In this document: positions 35,739 to 45,295 of the stretch, one piece after another
Layout: every line of letters begins with the position of its first letter
Numbering within the stretch: the first letter of the stretch is position 1
NCBI GenBank assembly: GCA_030372985.1
Contig: JAUCQB010000172.1
Location: 1-63,769, forward strand
Origin: Phycisphaerae bacterium
Lineage (GTDB): Bacteria > Planctomycetota > Phycisphaerae > UBA1845 > PWPN01
DNA: 63,769 nucleotides
Direction: 5' to 3'
Notes under the pieces: model-generated
Seen by the model: only the letters and a program-made list of their open reading frames with translations
What the model was told of the DNA's origin: nothing
Database searches by the model: none
Translations under genes and position numbers: made by a program

Positions 35739-36362
35739 ATGGATCAGGAATCATTGCCCCAGTCAGATGCGCCTCCTCAGCCTGCTCGGCGGCCGAGGCG
35801 GCGCGGGCTCATAGTCCTCGCGCTGCTGCTGGCCGTGGCAGGGGTATGGATCTACTTCAAATGGCCCCGGGCGTTGCCTTCCTACATCATGTTGCCCCAG
35901 GGTCACGGGCCGGTTCAGGTGGAGAGTTGGGCGGTGTTCGGCTTCGGAGTCCACCGCCAGTTCTACATCCAAACTGAAGTCAACCGGCCATGGCGGAGTG
36001 TCCTTCAGGATCTGAAGATCGCGCACGAGCAACAACTGACAGAGGCGCGCGGTGCAGGAGTTGATGAATTCATCGATCTGGTCAAGCCGGACCGGTCTGG
36101 GCGGTTCGTCGGGGTCGATGATCGAGAGCAGCTAGACGCCTTGAACGACCGTTGGAGTGAGGCTCAGCGTGTGGCTCGGCCTATGTTTCATGGTGACTTT
36201 GGAGAGACGGTGCCCGACTCCTTTGTGGTCCTCAGCGTTCGTGGGCCGGAGGACCACATGGAAGGCCGCTACCAGCATCACGCACTCTTTTACCGGATCA
36301 CGGTCCTGGCTTCCGATCGGACACGCGTCGAAGTGTGGGACAACAAATCTCACGATCATTGA
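35739..36362 (+). CDS. small single-span membrane protein of unknown function
   Basis: 207 residues from ATG 35739 (MDQESLPQSDAPPQP), preceded by AGAGAGGGGG. A Pro/Arg-rich cytoplasmic stretch leads to one transmembrane helix, RGLIVLALLLAVAGVWIYF (about 25-43). The outer domain begins KWPRALPSYIMLPQGHGPVQ, with a later FFRITV-like strand and an acidic His-ending tail (VEVWDNKSHDH). I do not recognise the family. It stands alone, divergent from the isomerase-like gene, with an apparent operator and extended -10 upstream. Confidence 0.7.
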   Translation: MDQESLPQSDAPPQPARRPRRRGLIVLALLLAVAGVWIYFKWPRALPSYIMLPQGHGPVQVESWAVFGFGVHRQFYIQTEVNRPWRSVLQDLKIAHEQQLTEARGAGVDEFIDLVKPDRSGRFVGVDDREQLDALNDRWSEAQRVARPMFHGDFGETVPDSFVVLSVRGPEDHMEGRYQHHALFYRITVLASDRTRVEVWDNKSHDH

Positions 36363-36549
36363 CGGTTGACTGCGCGGCGAGGTCCGGTGCGGAGCGTGTG
36401 CCTGTGATGAAGGGACATGGCCACGCGAAGCCGTGGCCATGCCACCCGGCCACCCGTTCTGAACCCTGAACCCCGAACCGTTCCCCTGGGCTTGCCATTT
36501 CGTCCGTCTGCGGTTTTCATATTCGCCCTTGCGAATCAAGGAGGACCGC

Positions 36550-38466
36550 ATGCGGAGATGTGTACTGATTGGTCTGTTGGGCCTGGCATTGACCGGATCG
36601 GCTTCGGCCGAAGACTGGATCTTCGTGCAGGATGACTGGAAGCTCAAGGTCTCGGAACTGGGCAACATTGTCGGGCTGGCCAACTCGGAAGGCCAGCAAT
36701 TGACGCAATCGGCCACCGGAGACAACTTCATCCGCCTGGCACTGGTTCCGGCCGGTCAGGCGGCCTCCGAACCGGTCAAGGAGACCATCGTTGTCTGCGA
36801 TCGGCCGACCCGGATCGAGCAGCGAGCCACGGGCATGGCCATTGAGTACGACCTGGCCCCGCGGATCCCGCTGATCGTCAAGTACGAGGTGAGGTTCGCC
36901 AAGTTCGGGGGTTTTCCGGTTGTCCGGCGAGCCGTGACCCTCCAGCCGACGGCGCCGCCGCTCAAGCAGGATCTCATCCTCATGGTCGGCAACAACATCG
37001 CGTTGCCGGGGCCGAAGCATTCGATTTTCACGCCGCGATATAACGGTCAGGGCGATGTGGTTGAGAATGAGCCTGGCCGTCAGTGGGTCTGGCGACTGAG
37101 CGGACAGGCCCTGGCTCGCCAGGGGTCCCAGGAGGTCCTGGCGATACCCCTGATCAGCGAGTCGGCAGGGGAGGGCAGCCCGCGCCTGACGCACATGGCC
37201 GATCCGTTCTTCAGCACGGGTTTCCGGCTGGCCGACAGTGCAACCTCGCGTGAGGGCGAGTTCAATTGCGTGTATCTGGGCAGCAGAGTGCCGATGACCG
37301 AGCCCGAGCAGCGGGTCTTCTGGACGGTGATTCAGGACGGCGGTCCGGAGAAGGCTCTGCAATCGTGGTACGCCATCCCGCTGTCCGATGTGAAAGAAGG
37401 GCCGGACTGGCTGCACGATGTCGCCTGGCAGCACTACGACTATCTCAGCCACGGCGGCAAGGGCTGGTTCGAGGACATCGACGCGGCGGAGAAGCTCATC
37501 CCCAAGGCCGAGCGCTCGAAGATCGTTTTCACTCTTCACGGCTGGTACGACATGTTGGGCCGCTACACCTTCGACGAGACGACCGGCAAGCTGGACGACG
37601 AGTGGACGGCCTTCCCCAAGGCCGCCGAGATGAAGGAGAAGGGCTTCCCGACGCTCGAACCGGTGAAGATGACCAAGGCCGACATGCACCGGCGGATCCG
37701 GTACGCCAAAGAGAAGGGGTTCCGGGTCTGCGTGTATTTCGCCGACGGCCTGACGGCTTGCGACGGGGCCGGATTCAACAAGGCCGCGGAGATACTGATT
37801 CCGGGCGGCTGGCTCGGCCCGGACACGGTCGGCGAGCCGTACATCCAGAACCCCGTTCATCCGAAGGTCTATCAGCGGTATCTAAGTTATCTGAAGGCTT
37901 TTCTGGCCGAGTATGGCCGTGAGATCGACGCACTGGTCTGGGATGAGACGTTCCAGATCCGAGCGGGGACGCTCGCAGCCGGGGAGAATCGCGAGTACCC
38001 CGACCGCGCCATGATGAAGCTGGTCCGCGATCTGACGCAGCTCGTCTGGACCACTCAACCCAAGGTCGCGTTTCTGGTCAGTGATTGCCAGGGAATGAGC
38101 TTCGACGGCAAGAACCGCTGGCTCGATGTGCCCGGATATGCCATGATGGCCCATGGTTGCTACCAGGACAGCCACTGCGAGCCCGTGACCTGGCCTTACG
38201 GGATCTTCGCCAACTTCCGCAATGTGTTGTGGTCGTGTAACTGGCAGGCAGTGACACGTCTCGATTACACGGTCTTCGGCGTCGAGCACTACGGAGTACC
38301 GATCGCCACCTCCAACGGCTGGCGCGATGACAAGGGCATCGCGGGGCTCAGTGAGAGCGAACTGGCGGCTGTTTTGAAGCTCTACGAGTGTCGCAAGGCG
38401 CAGCGGCAGGAGCTGCGCTGGCTGACCGGCCCGGCACCGGTGTTCAAGTCGCCGAGCGAAAAGTAG
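36550..38466 (+). CDS. secreted TIM-barrel glycoside hydrolase-like protein (GH-D-like)
   Basis: 638 residues from ATG 36550; AAGGAGG lies six bases upstream, deciding against the in-frame ATG at 36529. Signal peptide MRRCVLIGLLGLALTGSASA. A beta-sandwich N-terminal half (about 22-265) precedes a barrel. Features seen are VFTLHGWYDMLGRYTF, GFRVCVYFADGLTACDG, DALVWDETFQI (candidate catalytic acid) and GKNRWLDVPGYAMMAHGCYQ. The arrangement recalls alpha-galactosidase-like (GH36/GH97-type) proteins, but I could not assign a family. Convergent to the third fucose-isomerase-like gene. Probably acts on a plant or algal glycan outside the cytoplasm. Confidence 0.75.
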   Translation: MRRCVLIGLLGLALTGSASAEDWIFVQDDWKLKVSELGNIVGLANSEGQQLTQSATGDNFIRLALVPAGQAASEPVKETIVVCDRPTRIEQRATGMAIEYDLAPRIPLIVKYEVRFAKFGGFPVVRRAVTLQPTAPPLKQDLILMVGNNIALPGPKHSIFTPRYNGQGDVVENEPGRQWVWRLSGQALARQGSQEVLAIPLISESAGEGSPRLTHMADPFFSTGFRLADSATSREGEFNCVYLGSRVPMTEPEQRVFWTVIQDGGPEKALQSWYAIPLSDVKEGPDWLHDVAWQHYDYLSHGGKGWFEDIDAAEKLIPKAERSKIVFTLHGWYDMLGRYTFDETTGKLDDEWTAFPKAAEMKEKGFPTLEPVKMTKADMHRRIRYAKEKGFRVCVYFADGLTACDGAGFNKAAEILIPGGWLGPDTVGEPYIQNPVHPKVYQRYLSYLKAFLAEYGREIDALVWDETFQIRAGTLAAGENREYPDRAMMKLVRDLTQLVWTTQPKVAFLVSDCQGMSFDGKNRWLDVPGYAMMAHGCYQDSHCEPVTWPYGIFANFRNVLWSCNWQAVTRLDYTVFGVEHYGVPIATSNGWRDDKGIAGLSESELAAVLKLYECRKAQRQELRWLTGPAPVFKSPSEK

Positions 38467-38557
38467 GGTCCGCCCCGGCGGACCGCGCCGTCCTGGACGG
38501 TCATGAAGAGCGAATGGTCCGCAGGCCTGCCCGCCGTGGCTGGCGCGGACCCTACCC
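38464..38557. repeat. nested GGTCCGC inverted repeat between convergent genes
   Basis: TAGGGTCCGC at 38464-38473 pairs with GCGGACCCTA at 38548-38557. Inside lies a tight hairpin GGTCCGCC-CC-GGCGGACC (38467-38484). It falls between the convergent GH-D-like and fucose-isomerase-like genes, so it may act as a two-way terminator. Confidence 0.55.
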
Positions 38558-38572
38558 AAGTCGTCTCCCAAA

Positions 38573-38629
38573 GGGCCGACGAGGGCGTCGGCCCCACCTG
38601 CGTCGGCCCCAGTTGCGTCAGCCCCACTT
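38573..38629. repeat. GGCCGACG hairpin and three 15-bp tandem repeats
   Basis: A 9-bp hairpin (GGGCCGACG, loop AGGG, 38573-38594) runs into three tandem 15-mers, GCGTCGGCCCCACCT, GCGTCGGCCCCAGTT and GCGTCAGCCCCACTT (38585-38629). The last overlaps the stop codon of the gene ending at 38628. A 21-base part of the same element recurs at 58662-58682. Confidence 0.6.
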
Positions 38630-40217
38630 ATGCGGACACGTCTTCCCAGCCGATGCCCAGATGCTTGATGGCGTAGCCAACTTCCTTCATGCAGTCGGTG
38701 TAGCAGGTCATCCAGTGGAAGCCGCGCATGTCCTCGAGCAGTTTCTGCCAACTGCCCTTGATGGCGATGTCGGTCTGCGAGCGGCAGATGTCGTGGAACG
38801 GGTTGGCTTCGACCGTGCCGAGGGCACCCACCCACTTCTTGCACTCGAAGTCCGGCACGACGTTGGTGGTCATCTGCCCCACCTTCATGGCCACCTTCGG
38901 GGCGGCCCCGTAGTCAGACTCGAAGTGGGTGTGAATCTCAACCGGCTCGTCGTTCTTGCCGTCCATCCTGCGCGGTGCGGTGCAGTGCGCGATGGTGACC
39001 ACCCCGTGGTGTGGCCATGTCGGGTCGTTCAGAAACACCGGCAGGCCGGTGATATTGTGCATGAGGATGCCCGACGGGATGACCACGAAGTCCGACTCGC
39101 AGAACGCCAGCCAGCCCTCGTCGTTGATCAGGCTCAGGGGCAGGCACGCGGTGGTCTCTGAGATCGGCATGATGGTGCCCATGCAGTGCTGGATGGTCAT
39201 GGCCGTGCAGTCGTGCTCCTTCATCATGTCCTTGAAGGCCTTGTAGAGCACGAACGCGTTCTCCACGTACTTCTTGTCGCACTTGAGCACGGTGTTCGGC
39301 TGAGCCAGGTACTCGGCGGCCTGGCTGCGGGCATCGGCGACGACCTTCTCGTCCTTTTTCAGCGACTCCAGGCGTTTGGCCACGTCAGGATACGAGACCG
39401 TGCGGATGTCCAGGCGCCACTTCTCGCGGGCAATCGGCGGAGCCAGTGTGCCTCCGGCACCCCAGCCGCCCACGCCGCCGATGGCCACGATCCGCGTCCC
39501 CAGCGTCTTGCGCAGGGCCAGCAGCGCCCGCATGCGCCACGCCAGATCGGCGTACTCGTCCACCACCACGTCGTTGACGTCGATGCCCGTGTCGGCGTAC
39601 TGATCGGTCGCTTTGCGCAGGAAATGCGGGTGAAGAATCTCGTAGTACAGCGATACCGGCCCCGAGCGATGCCGCAGGAAGTAAAGCGTGGGACGGTCCT
39701 TGCTGGTGAGGGGCTCCAGCCATTCGCGCCCGCCGCCGGCGGCGTAGATGAGCATGACGTCGCACTTTGTCTTGGCCACATTTGACGCCTGTTCTTTGCT
39801 CTGCACCTTGGCGACGGGCAGGAACTTGATCGCCAGCCTGGTCGAGTCGGCCATTTGGCGCAGTTCCTGCTCGATGCGAGCAGCCTCTTCATCGGCCTGG
39901 GCCTGAGTCTGAATCCCGCCCCACGGTCGCCAACTGGTCTGGTTGCCTCGCTTGGGCACCGCGTAGGTCAGCACCGGCTGGACGACCAGTTCGTTGGCCG
40001 GGATGAACTTCGGTTCGCCGGCGGCTGCGGCCTGCTGAGCCTGAGCCGCCCGGGCGGCGATCGCCCAACTGCCCACGGCCACTGTGCCGGCGCCGACCAG
40101 CAGATTTCTTCGAGATACTCCTGCCCGCTTGGCCGCTTGGATCGCCGCCTGCAAGCCCGACGAGCAACATGAGCAGCCGCCTGAGTGTCCGCCGTGTGAT
40201 CCGCAATCAGTCGCCAT
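38628..40217 (-). CDS. Tat-exported L-fucose-isomerase-like protein with Cys/His-rich N-terminus (paralogue 3)
   Basis: 529 residues; AAGGAGG nine bases upstream of the ATG. The first 20 residues contain CGSHGGHSGGCSCCSSG, four Cys and two His, before a twin-arginine-like signal (GVSRRNLLVGAGTVAVG). The body is a divergent member of the fucose-isomerase-like fold: TIQHCMGTIMPISETTACLP, WLAFCESDFVVIPSGILMH and VVTIAHCTAPRRMDGKNDEP. The Cys/His head before the Tat signal is unusual and may bind metal or iron-sulfur before export. It starts 15 bp after the stop of paralogue 2, so both are co-transcribed. Confidence 0.8.
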   Translation of the reverse strand: MATDCGSHGGHSGGCSCCSSGLQAAIQAAKRAGVSRRNLLVGAGTVAVGSWAIAARAAQAQQAAAAGEPKFIPANELVVQPVLTYAVPKRGNQTSWRPWGGIQTQAQADEEAARIEQELRQMADSTRLAIKFLPVAKVQSKEQASNVAKTKCDVMLIYAAGGGREWLEPLTSKDRPTLYFLRHRSGPVSLYYEILHPHFLRKATDQYADTGIDVNDVVVDEYADLAWRMRALLALRKTLGTRIVAIGGVGGWGAGGTLAPPIAREKWRLDIRTVSYPDVAKRLESLKKDEKVVADARSQAAEYLAQPNTVLKCDKKYVENAFVLYKAFKDMMKEHDCTAMTIQHCMGTIMPISETTACLPLSLINDEGWLAFCESDFVVIPSGILMHNITGLPVFLNDPTWPHHGVVTIAHCTAPRRMDGKNDEPVEIHTHFESDYGAAPKVAMKVGQMTTNVVPDFECKKWVGALGTVEANPFHDICRSQTDIAIKGSWQKLLEDMRGFHWMTCYTDCMKEVGYAIKHLGIGWEDVSA

Positions 40218-40232
40218 GTTCGACAGCCTCCT

Positions 40233-41657
40233 TCAGCATTCCTCGACGACCTTGAACTGCATCAGAGTCGCCAGGTCCTTGACCGCATTGACTCGATCCC
40301 CGTAAACGATGACGCGGTGCAGTCCACCGCTGTAGTTGTTCATCACTTTCCTCGCGTCGGTTACCTTGGTGGTGATCTTGGTGCGGCAGCCCCGGTCGCA
40401 ATCGGGGGTGTCGACGATTATGCCGGTCGAGATCAGCATGGTGCTCAGGTCCACCAGCTTGGCGGCGGTGATGGTCTGCTGCAGCCGCATCTTGACCCGC
40501 AGCGACGCACCCCTGTTGTCCTCCAGGTGGCTGCGAACGATGTAAGGCGCCCGGGGCCCGCTCGGGCCGTCCATGCGCGTGGCCGAGACACAGTGCGCGT
40601 GAATGATGGTATTGCTCGCCGTGTCGATGACGGGGTCGCTGACGAACCCGGGAACGCCAAAGGCGTAGGTCAGCATGATCTGGGTGAGCGTCGAGTCGAC
40701 ATCGGCCTCGCACACGCCCGTCAGGCCGATGTCGTTGAGCTTGGCGAACGCGAGGCATGGATAGGCCGGCAGCCGTTTCTGGTGGAACATGCCGAGGCAG
40801 TTGATCGTGAAGGCCTGGGCGCGCTCCTCGTTCATGATCGCCCGCAGGGCCAGGTACAACCGTCCCGACGCCACGAGCTCGGCCTCCGTCGGCTCAACGA
40901 CCTTGACCGCGCCGCGGATCCATTCCTGGGCTTCCGCTTGAGCGGCCTGGTCGCTGACCGCGCGACAGGCCGTGTCGAGGCGCTCCGGGGTAATCGATAC
41001 GACCGTCGGCCCGAGTTGTTCCTTGATTTGTGCGGCTCGCTCAGTCGAGTATGGGCCAGTGCTCAGGTGGACGATTCGCGTGTCACGGAGCAGATGCACC
41101 GTCCGCACCAGCCGCAGGGCATCGGGAATCTCGCTGAAATCGCTGGTGGCCAGGCAGATCACGCGGTGACCGGCTCTCTGAAGCGGAGCGACAGTCGACC
41201 AATCGTGTCCGCTATAGGGCTGCGAGAACAGGATCGTCGGCAGACCTGTGGCGGTGAGCTTGCCCAGATGCCGGCCTACCGTCGAAGTGAGGTTGAACAC
41301 CAGCAGGCCGTCCGGGTTGCCCAGAACCTCGGCGGAGCCGGGTATGTCCTCCGGTACGCGGTAGAGTTCGCCGCCCTCGAGTTGAATACCGCCCATCCGG
41401 TCCGCCATCGCGGCCAGGATGCCGTCGATGCGCTTCATCTCCGCCTGCACGTCGAGCGAAGGCTTCGGCCACGTCGGCACGGGCTTGGCGAGGTAAATCT
41501 TGCGGATGCGAGTCTGCGAGCGCCTGGTTGTTCTCACCACCTCGGCGGGCTCCACATCGCTTCTGATCCGTTGAGAGTGCCGGCTGCACCCGACGGCCAC
41601 GACGCCTGCGACCGCCGCCGCGCCCAGGATCTCTCGTCGGCTTAGATCGATGCTCAT
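40233..41657 (-). CDS. Tat-exported L-fucose/L-arabinose isomerase-like protein (paralogue 2)
   Basis: 474 residues; GAGAGGT ten bases before the ATG. N-terminus MSIDLSRREILGAAAVAGVV is a Tat signal ending in VGC, so the export form could be a Tat lipoprotein. The body is close to paralogue 1 (33991-35463), sharing blocks such as SQPYSGHDW, ITINCLGMF-like FTINCLGMFHQKRLPAYPC, TGVCEADVDSTLTQ, NTIIHAHCVSATRMDGP and the C-terminal GGLHRVIVYGDRV. First gene of a leftward pair; divergent from the GH106-like gene across a 184-bp gap. Exported sugar isomerases next to rhamnosidase suggest handling of released deoxy-sugars, but enzyme activity is unproven. Confidence 0.83.
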   Translation of the reverse strand: MSIDLSRREILGAAAVAGVVAVGCSRHSQRIRSDVEPAEVVRTTRRSQTRIRKIYLAKPVPTWPKPSLDVQAEMKRIDGILAAMADRMGGIQLEGGELYRVPEDIPGSAEVLGNPDGLLVFNLTSTVGRHLGKLTATGLPTILFSQPYSGHDWSTVAPLQRAGHRVICLATSDFSEIPDALRLVRTVHLLRDTRIVHLSTGPYSTERAAQIKEQLGPTVVSITPERLDTACRAVSDQAAQAEAQEWIRGAVKVVEPTEAELVASGRLYLALRAIMNEERAQAFTINCLGMFHQKRLPAYPCLAFAKLNDIGLTGVCEADVDSTLTQIMLTYAFGVPGFVSDPVIDTASNTIIHAHCVSATRMDGPSGPRAPYIVRSHLEDNRGASLRVKMRLQQTITAAKLVDLSTMLISTGIIVDTPDCDRGCRTKITTKVTDARKVMNNYSGGLHRVIVYGDRVNAVKDLATLMQFKVVEEC

Positions 41658-41841
41658 GGCTCGCTACCTCTCTTTGAAGGGACAACACTACTCAACGCGA
41701 CCGTCCATTGTCGGCCAAGAAGAGAGCCATTTCAACCCTCGCTGTATGGGTTTCTTGTCCATTCGCATCGGGGCCGGTAGCATGGCTTGCTGATCCGGCC
41801 GCAGGGCCGGAGCCCGGGGCACACACACGAGGAGACGTCAC

Positions 41842-44800
41842 ATGCCTGCCTCTTCAAGCAGTTTCGTCGTCGTCACAACCGCACTGATTTGCTGCTGTTT
41901 GCTGCGAACTTCAGACGTCCAGGCAACTGACATGTCTGAGGCCTTCGCGTTGTTCGAGAAACCCCCGCGCGAATACGCCACCGCACCGCTGTGGGTATGG
42001 AATGACATGCTGACCGAGGAGCAGGTCGTCGGTACGATGCGAGACCTGGCAGCCCAGAAGGTCATGCAGGTCTTCGTTCATCCACGGCCCGGCCTGATGA
42101 CCCCTTACCTGTCGGATGACTGGTTCCGACTCTGGCGAGCGGCCCTGGCAGAGGCCGAGAGACTGAACATGAACGTCTGGATCTACGACGAGAACTCATA
42201 CCCGTCGGGCTTTGCGGGAGGGTTTGTGCCAGAGGCGATGCCGGAATCGCGCGGGCGCGGCCTGGAAATGAGAGAGTCAGATGCGCCCCCGGCCTGGGGC
42301 GCGGACATGGTCGCGGTCTACAGGCTCGATGGGGAGCAGTATGAGAACGTCAGTCGGCAGATCCGGGCCAACGAGACACTTTCGACCGGCAAGTACGTGG
42401 CCTTTTCGGTCGTACGCGCGACCGATGCGGCCTGGACGGGCAATCGGTGTTACGTTGATCTGCTTTATCCGGGCGTGGTCGAGAAGTTCCTCAACGTGAC
42501 CGCCGAGCGCTATCGACGTGAGATCGGCCAGCACTTCGGCAAGCGCGTGCCGGGCATCTTCACCGACGAGCCGAAGATCCAACCGGTCGATGGCCTGCCG
42601 TGGACCGATCGCCTGCCTGTCGAGTTCGAGAAACGGTGGGGATATTCGTTGCTCGATCATCTTGTCTGTCTGAACCAGCCGGTGGGGGACTACAAGCGCG
42701 TCCGGCACAATTACCTGCAACTCCTGCACGAGTTGTTCGTCGCGTGCTGGGGCAAGCCGTATTATCAGTTCTGCGAGCACAACAACCTCGAGTTCACCGG
42801 CCACTACTGGGAGCACGAGTGGCCAAACTGCCTGCCGGTGCCCGACAGCATGGCGATGTATGCGTGGCACCAGCGCCCGGCGATTGATGTGCTCATGAAC
42901 CAGTACAACCAGGACAGTCCGCATGCCCAGTTCGGCAACGTCCGCATCGTCAAGGAACTGGCCAGCGTCGCCAACCAGTTGGGCCGCAAGCGCACGCTCT
43001 GCGAGGCCTACGGGGCGGGCGGCTGGGACCTGCGCTTCGAGGACATGAAGCGAATCGGCGACTGGTTGTACGTGCTTGGTGTCAACACGCTTAATGAGCA
43101 CCTCTCCTACGTCACCATTCGCGGGGCCCGCAAGCACGACCATCCGCAGTCGTTTTCGTATCACGAGCCGTGGTGGGAGGCGTACCACGTCTCGGCCGAG
43201 TACTTCGCCCGCCTGTCGGCGGCGATGTCGCAGGGCGAACAGATCAATCGAATCGCGCTGCTTGAACCGACCACAACCGCCTGGATGTACAACGGTGACC
43301 CCGACAGCAAGAAGCGGTTGGACGAGATCGGCACAAACTTTCAGAAGCTGGTGACCACGCTGACCCTGGCCCAGGTGGACTACGACATCGTGGCCGAGGA
43401 CACCATTCAGCGTGAGGGCTCGGCCGAGGGCGAGCGCCTCGTTGTCGGCAAACGCAAGTACGAAACGCTCGTGCTGCCGCCGATGACCGAGAATCTCAAT
43501 GCCGCGACGGTTAAGGTGCTGGGCGATTACGTGAAAAGCGGTGGGGTGATGCTGAGTTGCGGCGATCCGCCGAGCCGGGTCGAAGGCCAGGACTCCGAGC
43601 GCGCGGCCGAGCTGGTTCAAGGCCCGAAGGTCAAGCAGGTGGATGTTGACCGGTTGCCCGAGATGCTGCTCGATATGAGCAAAGACGGCTTTGCAGTCCG
43701 GCAGGCGCCCGGTGACAGGGGCATCCTCTTTCATCACCGCCGGCATCTGGCCGACGGGGAGTTGCTACTCCTGGTCAACACGAGCCTGGATGGATCATGC
43801 TCGGCGACGGTCGAGTCGGTCGCCGGCTCGGCGGAAGAGTGGAGTATCGAGCAGGGCAAGGCTGAGCAGGTGGTCTACGAACAGGCAGACAAGGGTATTC
43901 GCATCCCCGTCGAGCTGGCTCCGGGCGGCAGTCTGCTGCTGGCCCTGCACACTGATCGGCGAGTCGGCCCGGGGCGGCCGCGGAGCTTGAGCGATCGCGG
44001 CGAGGTCAAGGCCGGCGGCGACGTGAAGGTCCGCCGGGTCGAGCCCAACGTGCTGACCATCGACTATGTGGACGTCACTTCGGGCGGGCGGACGAGAGAG
44101 AACATCAACGTTCTGAAGGCGGCCAATTTCGTCTTTGCCGAGAACGGGCTGGAGCGTAATCCATGGGACCGGGCGGTGCAGTTCGAGGATGAGCTGATCC
44201 GCCATCGCTTCTCGTCAAGCAGCGGTCTGGAGGCGATCTATCGATTCACCATTCGCGAGAAGGTGCCCGCATCGTTGTTTATCGTGATCGAGCGGGCGGA
44301 CCTGTACGCGATTATGTGCAACGGCAAGGAAGTGAAGGCGGCCGAGGGCCAATGGTGGCTCGACAAGGCCTTCGGCAAGATCGACATCACCGAAGCCGCC
44401 CAAGTGGGCGAGAATCGCGTGGTGATCAAGGCCTCGCCGCTGACCACGTTCCACGAACTGGCGGCCGCGTACGTGCTGGGCGATTTCAGTCTGGAGCCGG
44501 CCGAGAAGGGCTTTGCGATCGTGCCGCCCAGGGAATTGAAGCTCGGCCCCTGGAATACGCAGGGTATGCCCTTGTTTTCGCACGGCGTGGCCTACACGCG
44601 GTCCTTTGACGTCGGTTCGAAGAACGGCCGTTACTACGTCTCGCTGCCGGCCTGGCTGGGCAGCGTCGCGGCGGTGAAGGTCAACGGCCGGCCCGCCGGC
44701 TACATCTGGCACCAGCCGTGGGAACTCGAAGTGACCGATGTTCTGAAGCAGTACGGCAACGACATCGAGGTCGTTGTCATCGGCACGCTCAAAAACACTC

Positions 44801-44949
44801 TGGGCCCGCACCACGGCGAGCCCGGTCTGGGCTCTGCCTGGCCGGGCATGTGGGACAACGCCCCCGAAAAAGGCCCGCCGCCGGGAGGGGGTTATTCCAC
44901 CGTCGGATACGGATTGTTCGAACCGTTCATCCTGAAACGCGGATCGTGA
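41842..44949 (+). CDS. secreted GH106-like alpha-L-rhamnosidase
   Basis: 1035 residues with a signal-like N-terminus (MPASSSSFVVVTTALICCCL); GAGGAG seven bases upstream of the ATG. The N-terminal part matches the large rhamnosidase family: PREYATAPLWVWNDMLTEEQ, FVHPRPGLMTPYLSDDWF, VWIYDENSYPSGFAGG and GIFTDEPKIQP. A central barrel continues through EAYGAGGWDLRFEDMKRI; the C-terminal half (about 690-1035) has beta-sandwich modules ending RPAGYIWHQPWELEVTDVL. Family 106 enzymes cleave terminal alpha-L-rhamnose from pectic and other glycans using calcium. Together with the L-rhamnonate dehydratase at 61.1-62.3 kb this supports rhamnose use. Confidence 0.82.
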   Translation: MPASSSSFVVVTTALICCCLLRTSDVQATDMSEAFALFEKPPREYATAPLWVWNDMLTEEQVVGTMRDLAAQKVMQVFVHPRPGLMTPYLSDDWFRLWRAALAEAERLNMNVWIYDENSYPSGFAGGFVPEAMPESRGRGLEMRESDAPPAWGADMVAVYRLDGEQYENVSRQIRANETLSTGKYVAFSVVRATDAAWTGNRCYVDLLYPGVVEKFLNVTAERYRREIGQHFGKRVPGIFTDEPKIQPVDGLPWTDRLPVEFEKRWGYSLLDHLVCLNQPVGDYKRVRHNYLQLLHELFVACWGKPYYQFCEHNNLEFTGHYWEHEWPNCLPVPDSMAMYAWHQRPAIDVLMNQYNQDSPHAQFGNVRIVKELASVANQLGRKRTLCEAYGAGGWDLRFEDMKRIGDWLYVLGVNTLNEHLSYVTIRGARKHDHPQSFSYHEPWWEAYHVSAEYFARLSAAMSQGEQINRIALLEPTTTAWMYNGDPDSKKRLDEIGTNFQKLVTTLTLAQVDYDIVAEDTIQREGSAEGERLVVGKRKYETLVLPPMTENLNAATVKVLGDYVKSGGVMLSCGDPPSRVEGQDSERAAELVQGPKVKQVDVDRLPEMLLDMSKDGFAVRQAPGDRGILFHHRRHLADGELLLLVNTSLDGSCSATVESVAGSAEEWSIEQGKAEQVVYEQADKGIRIPVELAPGGSLLLALHTDRRVGPGRPRSLSDRGEVKAGGDVKVRRVEPNVLTIDYVDVTSGGRTRENINVLKAANFVFAENGLERNPWDRAVQFEDELIRHRFSSSSGLEAIYRFTIREKVPASLFIVIERADLYAIMCNGKEVKAAEGQWWLDKAFGKIDITEAAQVGENRVVIKASPLTTFHELAAAYVLGDFSLEPAEKGFAIVPPRELKLGPWNTQGMPLFSHGVAYTRSFDVGSKNGRYYVSLPAWLGSVAAVKVNGRPAGYIWHQPWELEVTDVLKQYGNDIEVVVIGTLKNTLGPHHGEPGLGSAWPGMWDNAPEKGPPPGGGYSTVGYGLFEPFILKRGS

Positions 44950-45025
44950 GGAAGGGGCAGGGTTCAGAGGTCAGGGTTCAGCAAAGGCGGCATGCAGAAC
45001 ACGTCCTGCCGTGTGCAGATGGGGC

Positions 45026-45042
45026 GGCGTGCGGAGCACGCC
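45026..45042 (+). terminator. hairpin after the GH106-like gene
   Basis: GGCGTGC-GGA-GCACGCC, a perfect 7-bp stem with a three-base loop, 77 bp beyond the rhamnosidase stop. No U-run follows, so termination strength is uncertain. Confidence 0.4.
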
Positions 45043-45201
45043 CTACCGGGCTGATCGACGTCTTTGCTCGGCAGCTCGTACCGTCGATGCGTAATCGAGA
45101 CTCCACCCATCCGGCGTCGCTGGGCTTCGCCGGAGTGGACGGGGCATCCGTATCCGGAGTCTGAGCCGCCATGAGCCCTGCCGGAGGTTTTCCTTTCGGG
45201 C

Positions 45202-45230
45202 TCGACAAACCCGGTGCGGGACTGTACACT
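45202..45230 (+). promoter_or_regulatory. sigma-70-like promoter of the HtrA operon
   Basis: TCGACA (45202-45207) and TACACT (45225-45230) are separated by exactly 17 bp and match five and four of six consensus positions. An imperfect TGTAC-N7-GTACA dyad overlaps the -10 (45224-45240). AGGAGG and the GTG start follow about 50 bp downstream. Confidence 0.5.
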
Positions 45231-45295
45231 TACCGTACAACAGGGTTCGCCACTGGTCGTCCGACGCGCATCGGTGTTTTCAGGAGGTATCGGCC

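Larger units (their letters stand above)
44950..45295 (+). other. intergenic gap with terminator-like hairpin and HtrA promoter
   Basis: The 346-bp gap contains the hairpin at 45026-45042 and, near its right end, the promoter at 45202-45230 and ribosome site of the HtrA gene. Nothing else was recognised. Confidence 0.45.

Noticed and set aside
36517..37860. 447-codon leftward open frame
   Set aside because: Antisense to the secreted GH-D-like gene whose AAGGAGG and signal peptide are convincing.
40317..41645. 442-codon rightward open frame
   Set aside because: Antisense to the fucose-isomerase-like gene; Arg- and His-rich shadow without motifs.
42277..43746. 489-codon leftward open frame
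   Set aside because: Antisense shadow of the GH106-like gene; His/Arg/Val-rich without domain signals.
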